A DNA stretch of 64,000 nt from Albimonas sp041685625. GTDB taxonomy: Bacteria > Pseudomonadota > Alphaproteobacteria > Rhodobacterales > Rhodobacteraceae. The notes beneath the pieces were generated by a model that saw only the letters and a program-made list of their open reading frames with translations, ran no database searches and had not been told where the DNA came from. The position numbers and the translations under genes are program-made. The stretch covers positions 1 to 64,000 of the forward strand of contig JAWLFJ010000003.1 of assembly GCA_041685625.1 (NCBI GenBank). The letters are read 5' to 3'. Below, piece by piece: positions 7,720 to 16,117 of the stretch (its first letter is position 1; every line of letters begins with the position of its first letter).

Positions 7720-8585
7720 ACGGCGCCGTCACGCCGCCGTCAGGTCTGCGCCGGCGACTGACCCTCGCCCTGGCGGACATGCGGGCGGTTCTCGGGCGCG
7801 GCCGGCTCTGGGCGACCTGCCTGTTGCTGATCGCGCTGTTGACCCTTCTCGGACCGTTCGGAACGCTGGAGCGGCTGTCGCCGGGCGAACGGGCGGGCTA
7901 CTGGGGCGTCGTGATGACGAGCGGCTGGCTGGCAGCCGCCGCGCATGTCTCGCTCGCGATCCGGCTGCTGCCCGGCGCCCTGCCGGAAACGCTGCGCGCC
8001 ACCCTCGGCGGCGCCGCGACGGCGCCCTGCATGGCGCACGGAGTCGGCTGGTGGAACGAGGTCGTGTTCGGCGCCGCCTTCGTCTCGCTCACAGATACGC
8101 CCATGCGTCTTGGGCTGTTCGCCGGAGTGGCCGCGGCCGTGACGCTGCTCGGACGTCTGGTCGACCCCGCGACGACCGAGCTGCCGCGGCCCGAAACCGA
8201 CACCGCGGCGACGGACCCTGAGCGTTCGCCGGCGACGCCGGAGACGGGCGCTGGCGCCGGCGACGATACGCCAGCCCCCGCGATCCTGCGCCGTCTGGCC
8301 CCGGCCAAGCGCGGCGGGCTGCTGCGCCTTTCGATGCAGGATCACTACGTCGAGATCGTCACCGAGGCCGGCTCGGACCTCGCGCTGCTGCGCCTGTCCG
8401 ATGCGATGGCCGAGGCGGCGCCGACGCCGGGCCTCCAGGTGCACCGGTCTCACTGGGTGGCGGAGAAGGCCGTGGCCGGCGTCCGGCGGGACGGCGGCCG
8501 GATGCGCCTGACGCTCGTCGACGGCTCGAGCGTGCCGGTCAGCCGCGGCCGGATGGCGGCGCTGCGCGAGGCGGGATGGATCTGA
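7716..8585 (+). CDS. Membrane-anchored LytTR-domain DNA-binding regulator
   Basis: A 289-residue protein with roughly four hydrophobic segments in residues 30-150 (for example LWATCLLLIALLTLLGPFG), an acidic proline/threonine-rich linker (about 155-190), and a C-terminal LytTR domain (about 195-289). The latter contains the typical SMQDHYVEIVTE, LLRLSDAM and HRSHWV signatures, the HRSHWV being characteristic. LytTR proteins bind direct-repeat promoters. Here the sensor appears to be membrane-embedded, with no kinase or receiver domain. GTG at 7716 is the first in-frame start after an upstream stop at 7626. Target genes are unknown. Confidence 0.82.
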   Translation: MNGAVTPPSGLRRRLTLALADMRAVLGRGRLWATCLLLIALLTLLGPFGTLERLSPGERAGYWGVVMTSGWLAAAAHVSLAIRLLPGALPETLRATLGGAATAPCMAHGVGWWNEVVFGAAFVSLTDTPMRLGLFAGVAAAVTLLGRLVDPATTELPRPETDTAATDPERSPATPETGAGAGDDTPAPAILRRLAPAKRGGLLRLSMQDHYVEIVTEAGSDLALLRLSDAMAEAAPTPGLQVHRSHWVAEKAVAGVRRDGGRMRLTLVDGSSVPVSRGRMAALREAGWI

Positions 8586-8592
8586 GCGCCGC

Positions 8593-9030
8593 TCAGCGCC
8601 GGGGCGGAATCGCGTAGGTCACGGCCGCGTGCGCGACGGGGCCTTCGACCCCGTGCGAGGCGATGGTGCAGTCCCCCACCGCCAGCGTGCGGCCGAGCTT
8701 CAGGATCCGCGCGTCGCAGACGAGATCCCGCGGCTGCGGCTTTCGCATGAAGTTTATCGAGAGGCTGGTGGTCACGGTCAGCGCCTCGCGCCCGATCATG
8801 GCGAGGACCGCGACGTAGAAGGCGCAGTCGGCCAGCGTGAAGATGGCGGGGCCGGAGACCGTGCCGCCCGGCCGCAGATCCGCCTCGGTGACCAGCAGGC
8901 GCACCCGCGCGCGCATGGGGCCGACGGCCTCGATCCGAAAACGGCCGGTCACCTGCGGGAACACCTCGTCGAGGAAACCCGCCAGGTCCTCGGCGCTCAG
9001 CACCGTCCGCCGACCGTCCGCTCCGTCCAT
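8593..9030 (-). CDS. PaaI-type hotdog-fold acyl-CoA thioesterase
   Basis: A 145-residue single hotdog-domain protein. The central helix region (GGTVSGPAIFTLADCAFYVAVLA in several pieces) with the catalytic-type Asp in TLADCA, and the strand TTSLSINFMRKP, match PaaI/YigI-like acyl-CoA thioesterases. Substrate could be aromatic or short-chain acyl-CoA. I chose MDGADG at 9030; longer in-frame forms add arginine- and proline-rich low-complexity text. It is convergent with the LytTR gene, with only 7 bases between stops. Confidence 0.8.
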   Translation of the reverse strand: MDGADGRRTVLSAEDLAGFLDEVFPQVTGRFRIEAVGPMRARVRLLVTEADLRPGGTVSGPAIFTLADCAFYVAVLAMIGREALTVTTSLSINFMRKPQPRDLVCDARILKLGRTLAVGDCTIASHGVEGPVAHAAVTYAIPPRR

Positions 9031-9495
9031 GCCACGCCCCTCCTCGCCCGCCGTCCCGTGCCGGCCATCAGCCGCGAATTCCGGCCGGAAGCAACCCCGC
9101 GGCCGTCGGCGACGCGCCGGCGCGCCGCACGCGGGCCTTTCCAAGTGCGAGCTCGAGAGCGCGCGGGGAGGTGCCGAGACGGGTCTCGCCGTCGCCTGAG
9201 GAGGCGCACCGACGATCCCCTCCGGCCGGCTTGCGATGCTGCGCCAAGGCCGCGGCGCGCTTCCATCCGACGGCATGCGCGGCCGTCGCCGGTTCGTCAC
9301 CTTGGCGAGCATGTCTTGTCTTGCGCCTCGTCAATCCGGCGCCAGGCGAAGACCCGATGAAGACCGCGTCTCCAGCGACCGCCATGGCGATGCCCACGGC
9401 CGCGGCCGTGGTCTCTTCGACCTAGTTCGGCATTCGGCCCCGACGCCGCGCCGCTTCCGGCGGCTGACGTTCTCTCCGTCGCCGCCGCCGCTCGG
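9031..9495. other. Intergenic stretch without a convincing gene
   Basis: About 465 bases between the thioesterase start and the promoter of the enoyl-CoA hydratase gene. Frames on both strands here have poor codon usage and low-complexity translations. A 22-codon frame at 9358-9426 and a 109-codon minus-strand frame are not supported by any recognisable motif or ribosome-binding site. I see no RNA gene or repeat in it. Confidence 0.5.
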
Positions 9496-9525
9496 CCTGA
9501 CAGGGCTCCTTCGGTCAGGTATCGT
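9496..9525 (+). promoter_or_regulatory. Candidate promoter with overlapping inverted repeat, upstream of enoyl-CoA hydratase gene
   Basis: CTGACA and TATCGT are separated by 17 bases, giving a good housekeeping promoter about 100 bases before the gene. An inverted repeat, CCTGAC at 9496-9501 and GTCAGG at 9514-9519, brackets the spacer and touches both boxes. This looks like a repressor operator. Confidence 0.45.
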
Positions 9526-9626
9526 GGGGTGAGGCGTCGTCGTGCGACGCCGACCGCTTTTCGTTCCGATCCCGGCCGAGACCGAGACGGACCCAGCCGA
9601 CCCGCAGCAAGACCGGAGTTCCGCGC

Positions 9627-10439
9627 ATGAACATGCAGTCGCCCGCCGCCGACGCCCTCGTCCTGCGTGAGGATGTCGGGGCCGTGACCCGCCTGACGCT
9701 GAACGATCCCAAGCGCCTCAACCCCTTGTCCGAAGCCATGATGGCGCGGCTTCAGGCCGAGATCGACCGGCTCGCGCTCGACCGCTCGGTCAAGGTCGTG
9801 ATCCTGCGGGCCGAAGGGAAGGCGTTCTGCGCGGGGCACGACCTGAAGCAGATGCAGGCGCGGCGGGCGGAATCGGAGGACGGCGGAAGGGCCTATTATC
9901 AGGCCCTGTTCGGGCAATGTTCCCGCCTGATGACCTCGATCACGCGTCTGCCGCAGCCGGTGATCGCGGAGGTGCAGGGCCTCGCCACCGCCGCGGGCTG
10001 CCAGCTGGTCGCGACCTGCGACATGGCGGTCGCGGCCGAGGAGGCGCGCTTCGGCGTGAACGGCATCGACATCGGCCTGTTCTGCTCGACCCCGATGGTG
10101 GCGCTGAGCCGGAACGTGCCGGCCAAGCACGCCTTCGAGATGCTGACGACGGGCGGTTTCGTCGACGCGGCGCGGGCGCGGGAGATGGGGCTGGTCAACC
10201 GGGTGGTCCCCGCCGGGCGGCTGTCGGAGGAGACGACGGCGCTGGCGGAGACCGTCGCCTCGAAGCTGGGCGTGGCGCTGCGCATCGGCAAGGAGGCGTT
10301 CCACGCCCAGCGCGAGATGACGCTGGAGGCGGCCTACGCCTACACCGGCAGGGTGATGGCGGAGAACATGCTCCACCGCGATACGGCGGAGGGGGTGCAG
10401 GCCTTCATCGAGAAGCGCGCGCCGGACTGGCGCGAGTGA
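9627..10439 (+). CDS. Enoyl-CoA hydratase/isomerase family protein
   Basis: A 270-residue crotonase-fold protein. The CoA-binding segment AFCAGHDLKQM (first oxyanion-hole strand) and the second loop LATAAGCQLVATCD are clear, but the usual catalytic Glu pair is not obvious (GLATAAGCQ, IGLFCSTP). That pattern matches the ECHDC3-like branch, whose reaction is poorly defined. It may act on fatty or branched-chain acyl-CoA. It stands alone, followed by a strong bidirectional hairpin terminator and a convergent gene. Confidence 0.85.
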   Translation: MNMQSPAADALVLREDVGAVTRLTLNDPKRLNPLSEAMMARLQAEIDRLALDRSVKVVILRAEGKAFCAGHDLKQMQARRAESEDGGRAYYQALFGQCSRLMTSITRLPQPVIAEVQGLATAAGCQLVATCDMAVAAEEARFGVNGIDIGLFCSTPMVALSRNVPAKHAFEMLTTGGFVDAARAREMGLVNRVVPAGRLSEETTALAETVASKLGVALRIGKEAFHAQREMTLEAAYAYTGRVMAENMLHRDTAEGVQAFIEKRAPDWRE

Positions 10440-10444
10440 GCGCG

Positions 10445-10471
10445 CCGGGCGCGGGGCGGCCCCGCGCCCGG
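10445..10471. terminator. Bidirectional hairpin terminator
   Basis: A perfect 12-base-pair stem (CCGGGCGCGGGG with its complement) closes a three-base CGG loop, five bases after the enoyl-CoA hydratase stop and just before the stop of the convergent gene. There is no U-tract, as is common in very GC-rich genomes. Confidence 0.65.
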
Positions 10472-10487
10472 ACCGCCGCGCCCGACG

Positions 10488-11375
10488 TCAGCGGGAGCGC
10501 GGCACCTGCGCCAGCGCGCCGGGGCGCAGACCGCAGGCGCGGGCCCCGGCCTCGACGAGGCGGAAGCGGCCCGCGAGCGTCCGCAGGATGTCCGGCCCGA
10601 AACGCGCCGTGATCGCGGTCATGGCGCCGTCCGGCGTCTCGCAGCCGCTCGGCGTCGCGCGGCATTCGCGCGCCGGGCCGGCCTCGCGCTCGCTGCGCCA
10701 GCAGCAGGCGTCGGGGCCGCCCGGGCGCTCGATCCCCTCCAGCAGCATCACGCCCTCGGCCCAGCCGTCCTCGCGCATCGCGGGGGCGAGCAGGGCGTCG
10801 GGCGCGCCGTCGAAGTCCGAATCGACGATCTGCCAGAAACGGTAGGGCGTGTTCTCCAGCAGCAGGGCGACCTCCGCCATGTCCAGCCCGCCGGAGAGGT
10901 CCGGCGGATCCCGCAGGCCCTCCGGCGCGACGGCCACCGGGCCGATGACGAAGCCGTACCAGTCGACCCGGCCGTCGCCGTTCCGGTCGAAGACCCAGCC
11001 CCAGTCGAGGGTCAGCTCGGGCCAGTCGCGCTCCATGCGCGCGGCCAGTTCGGACGAGACGAAGCGCGGCTCCAGCCAGACGGCGCGGGACACGTCGCGG
11101 ATCGGCGCGTCGGTGAGGACGGCGAGCGCGGCCTCGCCCGGACGGAAGCCGGCGAAGGTCACCTCCGCCTCCAGCGTCCCGGCCGAGGCGCGCGCGGCGC
11201 AGAGGCGGCGGAGCGAGGCGGCGGCCGGCGGGTCGAGCGCGACGTCGAGCATGGCGCGATGGAAGGCGGCGAGCTCCTCGCGCTCGGCCGCCGAGACCGA
11301 GGCCGCCGCCGCGCAGAGCCCGCAGGCGAAGGCGAGCAGACCGCGGCGGAGCCGCAGGGCGAAGGGGGCGGGCAT
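10488..11375 (-). CDS. Exported hypothetical protein with EF-hand-like calcium loops
   Basis: A 295-residue protein with a Sec signal peptide (basic start, LLAFACGLCAAAASVSA, cleavage near AxA at about residue 29). I recognise no family. Two segments resemble calcium-binding loops: DRNGDGRVDWYG (canonical Dx[DN]xDG, mid-protein) and DSDFDGAPD. The C-terminal third holds several cysteines (ACCWRSE, CRATPSGCETPD, ARACGLRPG) that could form periplasmic disulfides. The ATG at 11375 opens directly into the signal peptide, and longer frames do not. It is likely a periplasmic or secreted calcium-binding protein of unknown role. Confidence 0.7.
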   Translation of the reverse strand: MPAPFALRLRRGLLAFACGLCAAAASVSAAEREELAAFHRAMLDVALDPPAAASLRRLCAARASAGTLEAEVTFAGFRPGEAALAVLTDAPIRDVSRAVWLEPRFVSSELAARMERDWPELTLDWGWVFDRNGDGRVDWYGFVIGPVAVAPEGLRDPPDLSGGLDMAEVALLLENTPYRFWQIVDSDFDGAPDALLAPAMREDGWAEGVMLLEGIERPGGPDACCWRSEREAGPARECRATPSGCETPDGAMTAITARFGPDILRTLAGRFRLVEAGARACGLRPGALAQVPRSR

Positions 11376-11455
11376 GACGGATCTCCGGAGCCGACGAAGC
11401 GCGAGGATGAGGCGCCGGGCACGGCGGCGTCCAGCCCTGCCGGATCGCAAAAGGC

Positions 11456-11485
11456 TTTGCCCGCAGAGGCCGATTCGCGTTATTC
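11456..11485 (+). promoter_or_regulatory. Weak candidate promoter of the cold-shock gene
   Basis: TTTGCC and TTATTC lie 18 bases apart, about 130 bases before the cold-shock start. A long leader would fit cold-shock mRNAs. The boxes are only moderately like consensus. Confidence 0.3.
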
Positions 11486-11616
11486 GGGGGATCGCCGCAA
11501 GGCTCGACCGACGACAACGCTGCCTGTCTCCACGGCGCAGACCGTTCCCGATCGATACCCTGCGCCTGACGGACCCCGCGCATCCCGCACGGGGAGATTT
11601 GACAGGAGAGCGTGCC

Positions 11617-11826
11617 ATGGCCACCGGCACCGTCAAATGGTTCAACCCCACCAAGGGCTTCGGCTTCATCCAGCCGGATTCGGGCGGATCGGACGTGTTC
11701 GTCCACATCTCGGCCGTCGAGAGGGCGGGCCTCTCCGGCCTCGAGGACGGCGCGAAGGTGTCCTACGAACTCGAGGAGGACCGCCGCGGTCGCTCCTCCG
11801 CCGGCTCGCTCAAGCTCATCAGCTGA
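11617..11826 (+). CDS. Cold-shock-domain protein (CspA family)
   Basis: A 69-residue single cold-shock domain that binds single-stranded RNA and DNA. It begins MATGTVKWFNPTKGFGFI, containing RNP1 (KGFGFI), and continues with RNP2 (VFVHIS). The start follows GACAGGAGAG. It is preceded by a long non-coding leader and followed at once by a 9-base-pair GC hairpin terminator, so it is a monocistronic unit. It may be cold-inducible or constitutive; sequence does not decide. Confidence 0.95.
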   Translation: MATGTVKWFNPTKGFGFIQPDSGGSDVFVHISAVERAGLSGLEDGAKVSYELEEDRRGRSSAGSLKLIS

Positions 11827-11833
11827 TCCGGCC

Positions 11834-11857
11834 GGGCGGGCCCCGAGCGGCCCGCCC
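11834..11857 (+). terminator. Hairpin terminator after the cold-shock gene
   Basis: GGGCGGGCC and GGCCCGCCC form a perfect 9-base-pair stem around a CCGAGC loop, eight bases after the stop codon. Confidence 0.55.
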
Positions 11858-11981
11858 CCCGACTCGACGCCGCTCGCCGCCGTCCCGGACCCCCCGGGGC
11901 GGCGGTTCCGCGTTCGGAGGAGGGCGCGGGGCGGCCGAAAGCGGCGTTGCCGCGCGGCGCGGATCATTCTAAGTCGACCTT

Positions 11982-13259
11982 ATGACCCTCGCGCCAGAGC
12001 GCCCTTCCCCCGCCGCCTCCACGGCCGACGCGGCGCCGCGGCGCGCCCGGTTCCTCGACCGCTCGACCCCGCCGACGATCCTGACGCTGGTCGCGGTCTC
12101 GGCCATCGGGCCGGTCTCGATGAACATCTTCCTGCCGTCGCTGCCCTCGATGACCGCGTGGTTCGACACCGAATACGCGGTGATGCAGCTCGCGATCTCG
12201 CTCTATCTCGCGACGATGGCGCTGGTGCAGCTGATCGTCGGGCCGATCTCGGACCGCTTCGGCCGGCGCCCGGCGCTGATCGGCGCCTTCGCGGTGATGT
12301 GCGTCGCGACCGTGGGCTGCCTGCTGGCGCCGACGATCGAGATCTTCCTCGCCTGCCGCATGGGTCAGGCCGGGGCGGCGGCGGGCCTCGTGCTGTCGCG
12401 CGCGGCGATCCGCGACATGCACGGCACCGAGAAGTCGGCCAGCCTGATCGGCTACGTCACCATGGCGATGGCGGTCGGCCCGATGCTCTCGCCCGCCATC
12501 GGCGGCGCGCTGGAGGCGGCCTTCGGCTGGCAGGCGAACTTCGTGGCGCTGCTGGTGTTCGGGCTGGTGGTGCTGGCGCTGAGCTGGGCCGATGCGGGGG
12601 AGAGCAACGTCAATCCCTCCGCCTCGCTGCTGGCGCAGGCGCGGGCCTATCCGGAGCTGCTCCGCTCCCGCCGGTTCTGGGGCTACGCGCTCTGCGCGGC
12701 GTGCTGTTCGGGCGCGTTCTTCTCCTTCCTCGGGGGCGCGCCCTATGTCGCGGCGAACGTGCTGGGGCTGTCGCCGGAGGCGCTCGGCATCTGGTTCGGC
12801 GCCATCGCGGGCGGCTACATGAGCGGCAACTTCCTCTCCGGGCGCTATTCGATGCGGATGGGCGTGAACCGGATGATCCTGCTCGGCACGCTGGTGGCGA
12901 CGACGTCGATGACGGCGTGCCTCGCGCTGTTCCTGGACGGCGCGTCGCATCCCCTGGCGCTGTTCGGGCCGGTGTTCTTCGTGGGGCTCGGCAACGGCAT
13001 GACGATCCCGAACGCGACCGCCGGCACGCTTTCCGTGCGCCCGCATCTGGCGGGTAGCGCGTCCGGCCTCGGCTCGACGCTGATGGTGGGCGGCGGCGCG
13101 GGCTTCGCCACCGTCACCGGCGCGCTGCTGGGGCCGGGGACGGGGGCGGTGCCCTTGGTCGCGATGATGCTGGGCTGCTCCGTCGCCTCGGTCTTCGCGA
13201 TGCTCTACGTCCGCTGGATCGAGCGCGTGCGGGGGCCGCTGCCGGGCGAGACGGTCTGA
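11982..13259 (+). CDS. MFS multidrug efflux transporter, Bcr/CflA type
   Basis: A 425-residue protein with twelve predicted membrane segments. The drug:proton antiporter motif A appears as GPISDRFGRRPALIGAF between helices 2 and 3, and the helix-4/5 segment RMGQAGAAAGLVLSRAAIRD is typical of the Bcr/CflA family. It probably exports small lipophilic or amphenicol/sulfonamide-like compounds, or dipeptides. The start has no Shine-Dalgarno sequence and sits eight bases after a TCTAAG element, suggesting a leaderless mRNA. A TAAG-N5-CTTA inverted repeat overlaps the start codon, as at the MFS gene at 18493. Confidence 0.9.
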   Translation: MTLAPERPSPAASTADAAPRRARFLDRSTPPTILTLVAVSAIGPVSMNIFLPSLPSMTAWFDTEYAVMQLAISLYLATMALVQLIVGPISDRFGRRPALIGAFAVMCVATVGCLLAPTIEIFLACRMGQAGAAAGLVLSRAAIRDMHGTEKSASLIGYVTMAMAVGPMLSPAIGGALEAAFGWQANFVALLVFGLVVLALSWADAGESNVNPSASLLAQARAYPELLRSRRFWGYALCAACCSGAFFSFLGGAPYVAANVLGLSPEALGIWFGAIAGGYMSGNFLSGRYSMRMGVNRMILLGTLVATTSMTACLALFLDGASHPLALFGPVFFVGLGNGMTIPNATAGTLSVRPHLAGSASGLGSTLMVGGGAGFATVTGALLGPGTGAVPLVAMMLGCSVASVFAMLYVRWIERVRGPLPGETV

Positions 13260-13266
13260 GCCGGGC

Positions 13267-14793
13267 TCAGGCGGCGTAGGTTCCGGCGTAGGTCTCCCGC
13301 AGGACGTTCTTCTGGACCTTGCCCATGGTGTTGCGCGGCAGGGCGTCCACGAAGAACACGCGCTTGGGCTGCTTGTAGCGCGCGAGGCGGTCCTCGAGGG
13401 CGCGGAGGACGGTCGCCTCGTCGAGCGCGGCGCCGGGGCGCGGGACCACGACGGCCGTCACCGCCTCGCCGAAATCGGGGTGGGGGAGGCCGATCAGGGC
13501 GCTTTCCAGCACGCCGTCGATCTCGTCGATCAGGCTCTCGACCTCCTTGGGGTAGACGTTGTAGCCGCCGGAGATGACGAGGTCCTTGGCGCGGCCGACG
13601 ATGGTGACGTAGCCGTCCTCGGAGATCGTGGCGAGGTCGCCGGTGACGAACCAGCCGCCGTCGCGGAACTCCTCGGCCGTCTTTTCGGGCATGCGCCAGT
13701 AGCCCTTGAAGACGTTGGGGCCGCGCACCTCGAGGCCGCCGACCTCGCCCGCGGGCAGGACGCGCCCCTCGGCGTCGGTGACGCGGACCTCGATGCCGGG
13801 GAGCGCGGGGCCGACGGCGCCGGGGCGGCGCTCGCCCTCGTAGGGGTTGGAGGTGTTCATCGAGGTCTCGGTCATGCCGTAGCGCTCGAGGATCGCGTGG
13901 CCGGTGCGCGCGGTCCATTCCGCGTGCGTCTCGGCGAGGAGGGGGGCGGAGCCGGAGACGAAGAGGCGCATGGGCGCGGCCGCCTCGCGGGTCAGGCCGG
14001 GCTCGGCCAGGAGACGGGTGTAGAAGGTCGGCACGCCCATCATGGCGGTGGCGCGGGGCATGGCGGCGAGGACCGCCTTGGCGTCGAACTTCGGCATGAA
14101 GATCAGCGCGCCGCCGGCGACGAGGGTGACGTTGAGCGCGACGTAGAGGCCGTGGGCGTGGAAGATCGGCAGGGCGTGGATCAGCCGGTCCTCGGCCGTG
14201 AAGCGCCAGGCGTCCTTCAGGACGAGGGCGTTCGAGAGCAGGTTGCCGTGGGTCAGCATGGCGCCCTTGGAGCGCCCGGTGGTGCCGGAGGTGTAGAGGA
14301 TGCAGGCGAGGTCGTCCGGGCCGCGCGGGCTCGCCTCGGCGCCCGGAGCCTCGGCCGCGGCGGCCTCGGCGAGCGTGCCCGTGCCGTCGGCGGCGAGGGT
14401 CAGCAGCGTCGCGCCGGCGGCCTTCGGGGCGAGGGCGTCGGCGGCGGCGGGGTCGTGGACGAAGACGCGGGGTTCGGCGTCGGAGAGGAAGAAGCCGATC
14501 TCCTCGGGCGTGTAGGCGGTGTTGAGGGGCAGGAAGGCGGCGCCGGCGATCAGGACGCCGAGATAGAGCTGCACCGCCTCGAGGCTCTTCTCCGCCTGCA
14601 TCGCGACGCGGTCGCCGGGCACGACGCCGTGGGCGCGAAGGGCGGCGGCCATGCGCTCGGCCCCCTGCCAGAGCGCGCCGTAGGTCATGTCGGGGCGGCC
14701 CTCGGCCTCCGCGAAGAGGGCGTCCTCGCGGCCGAGGGAGGCGGCCCGGAGCCCGGCGGCGAGCGTGTTTCCGGCGTAAGGATTTTCGGTCAT
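13267..14793 (-). CDS. matB: Malonyl-CoA synthetase (MatB)
   Basis: An acyl-adenylating enzyme of 508 residues that makes malonyl-CoA from malonate, ATP and CoA. The P-loop-like A3 motif is YTSGTTGRSKG, the A5 motif region reads ERYGMTETSMNTSNPY, and the hinge/A8 region is GGYNVYPKEVES. The sequence follows characterised MatB proteins closely through A5 (TSNPY with the downstream PGAVGPALPG). The C-terminal catalytic Lys is in NTMGKVQKN. No malonate transporter or decarboxylase is next to it. It is convergent with the MFS gene, seven bases apart. Confidence 0.9.
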   Translation of the reverse strand: MTENPYAGNTLAAGLRAASLGREDALFAEAEGRPDMTYGALWQGAERMAAALRAHGVVPGDRVAMQAEKSLEAVQLYLGVLIAGAAFLPLNTAYTPEEIGFFLSDAEPRVFVHDPAAADALAPKAAGATLLTLAADGTGTLAEAAAAEAPGAEASPRGPDDLACILYTSGTTGRSKGAMLTHGNLLSNALVLKDAWRFTAEDRLIHALPIFHAHGLYVALNVTLVAGGALIFMPKFDAKAVLAAMPRATAMMGVPTFYTRLLAEPGLTREAAAPMRLFVSGSAPLLAETHAEWTARTGHAILERYGMTETSMNTSNPYEGERRPGAVGPALPGIEVRVTDAEGRVLPAGEVGGLEVRGPNVFKGYWRMPEKTAEEFRDGGWFVTGDLATISEDGYVTIVGRAKDLVISGGYNVYPKEVESLIDEIDGVLESALIGLPHPDFGEAVTAVVVPRPGAALDEATVLRALEDRLARYKQPKRVFFVDALPRNTMGKVQKNVLRETYAGTYAA

Positions 14794-14988
14794 CGGCGGT
14801 GTCCCCCTCGGCGGCGTCGGGCGCGATGAATGCCGCCGGGGGTCGGCGAAGGCAAGTCGGGCGGGGGGAGGGCCGCGCCGGCGGGCTCGGCGTCGTCGCG
14901 GCGGCGGCGGCGTCGGAGGTCGCGCTCGATCCGGGCTCGCGGCGCCGGGCGTCGGCTGCGGCGCGGGCCGAGCCGCGCCCGGCGGCGC

Positions 14989-15879
14989 TCAGGCGGCGCC
15001 GCCGGCGGCCAGCGTCAGGTCCGCGGGTTCGATGCCGACGGCGCGGCAGACGTCGTAGGGCAGGTCCGGATTGTTGAGGGTGTAGAAGTGAAGGTGCTCC
15101 ACCCCCTCGCGGATGAGGGCGTCGCAGAGCTCGGCGCAGATCGCGCGGGAGAGCGTCTCGGTCATGCCCTGCTCGTCGGCGTTGGCGTAGGCGCGCCGCA
15201 GCCAGTCGGGGACGCTCGCGCCGCAGGCCTCGGCGAAGCGGCGCATTCTGGCGAAGTTCTCGATCGGCAGGACGCCGGGGACGATCGGTCGCTCGATCCC
15301 GGCGGCGGCGGCGCGGTCACGGAAGCGCAGGAAGGTCTCCGCGTCGAAGAAGAACTGCGTGATCGCCATGTCGGCGCCGGCGTCGAACTTGCGCTTCAGG
15401 TGCGCGAGGTCGGCGGCCTCGTCCACCGCCTCGGGATGCGGCTCGGGATAGGCGCCGACGGCGATGCGCTCGTGCCCCGCGGCGGCGAGGGCGGCGACCA
15501 GCTCGACCGAGCCCGCGAACCCGCCCGGATGCGGCGCGAAGCCCTCGGCCCCCTTCGGCGGATCGCCGCGGAGGGCGACGATGCGCCGGGCGCCCGCGGC
15601 GCGGTAGGCGGCGGCGACGCCCAGCGTCTCCTCGCGCGTCGCGCCGACGCAGGTGAGGTGGCCCGCGACCTCGAGGCGCGCGCGCTCGCGGATCGTGGCG
15701 ATGGCGGCGCGGGTGCGGTCGCGCGTCGTGCCGCCGGCGCCGTAGGTGACGGAGACGAAGGCGGGGGCGAGCGGGGCGAGACGTTCGACCGAGCGCCAGA
15801 GGCGCAGCGAGCCCTCCGGCGTCGCGGGCGGGAAGAACTCGAAGGAGATCGTCGGCGCTGGGCGCTGCGTCCCGGACAT
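14989..15879 (-). CDS. metF: 5,10-methylenetetrahydrofolate reductase
   Basis: MetF reduces methylene-THF to methyl-THF with FAD and NADH, feeding methionine synthesis. The 296-residue TIM barrel shows SFEFFPP at the N-terminus (with the catalytic Glu), SVTYGAGGT, HLTCVGAT, LRGDPP and the ITQFFFD segment typical of bacterial MetF. The chosen ATG (MSGTQRPAP) lies just before the barrel. It has its own promoter candidate and a leader hairpin. A second, divergent MTHFR-like protein is encoded from 16444 on the opposite strand, but this one is the orthodox enzyme. Confidence 0.95.
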   Translation of the reverse strand: MSGTQRPAPTISFEFFPPATPEGSLRLWRSVERLAPLAPAFVSVTYGAGGTTRDRTRAAIATIRERARLEVAGHLTCVGATREETLGVAAAYRAAGARRIVALRGDPPKGAEGFAPHPGGFAGSVELVAALAAAGHERIAVGAYPEPHPEAVDEAADLAHLKRKFDAGADMAITQFFFDAETFLRFRDRAAAAGIERPIVPGVLPIENFARMRRFAEACGASVPDWLRRAYANADEQGMTETLSRAICAELCDALIREGVEHLHFYTLNNPDLPYDVCRAVGIEPADLTLAAGGAA

Positions 15880-15906
15880 GGCTCGGCCTCCTCGGACCGG
15901 CGTGAC

Positions 15907-15924
15907 GCGCCCGGAAGCGGGCGC
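15907..15924 (-). promoter_or_regulatory. Hairpin in the metF leader
   Basis: On the minus strand GCGCCCG and CGGGCGC form a perfect 7-base-pair stem with a CTTC loop, between the predicted metF promoter and its start codon. It does not match any S-adenosylmethionine riboswitch I know. It may simply be structural. Confidence 0.35.
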
Positions 15925-15936
15925 TCGCCAAGATGC

Positions 15937-15966
15937 ATCATACCCGCGCCGACGACGACCCTTCAA
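15937..15966 (-). promoter_or_regulatory. Candidate metF promoter
   Basis: The minus strand has TTGAAG, an 18-base spacer and TATGAT, close to the housekeeping consensus. This predicts a leader of about 50 bases. Confidence 0.55.
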
Positions 15967-16117
15967 CGCGGGAATGCGACCCGCCCGCGGCGGCCTTCGG
16001 GGACGGCGAGTCGCGTTTCGCTCGCGCGGCGTCGCGGATCGCCCGGACCGGCGCGGCCGGCAGGCGTAAGCGTTCGAGGGAAGGGGGCCGCTCCGGCCCC
16101 GCCGGGGAAGGACGCGG

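Noticed and set aside
9068..9397. 109-codon minus-strand frame upstream of the thioesterase
   Set aside because: No ribosome-binding site, no recognisable family and poor codon bias. The opposite strand carries another equally weak frame.
9358..9426. 22-codon frame starting MKTASPATAMAM
   Set aside because: Too short, with no Shine-Dalgarno sequence and no conserved feature; it may be chance.
13205..15941. Large frames opposite matB and metF on both strands
   Set aside because: They mirror the real genes, contain low-complexity Gly/Arg/Asp text and have no domain signatures.
15880..16117. SAM or SAH riboswitch before metF
   Set aside because: The leader is only about 50 bases and lacks the conserved cores of the known classes; only a simple hairpin is visible.
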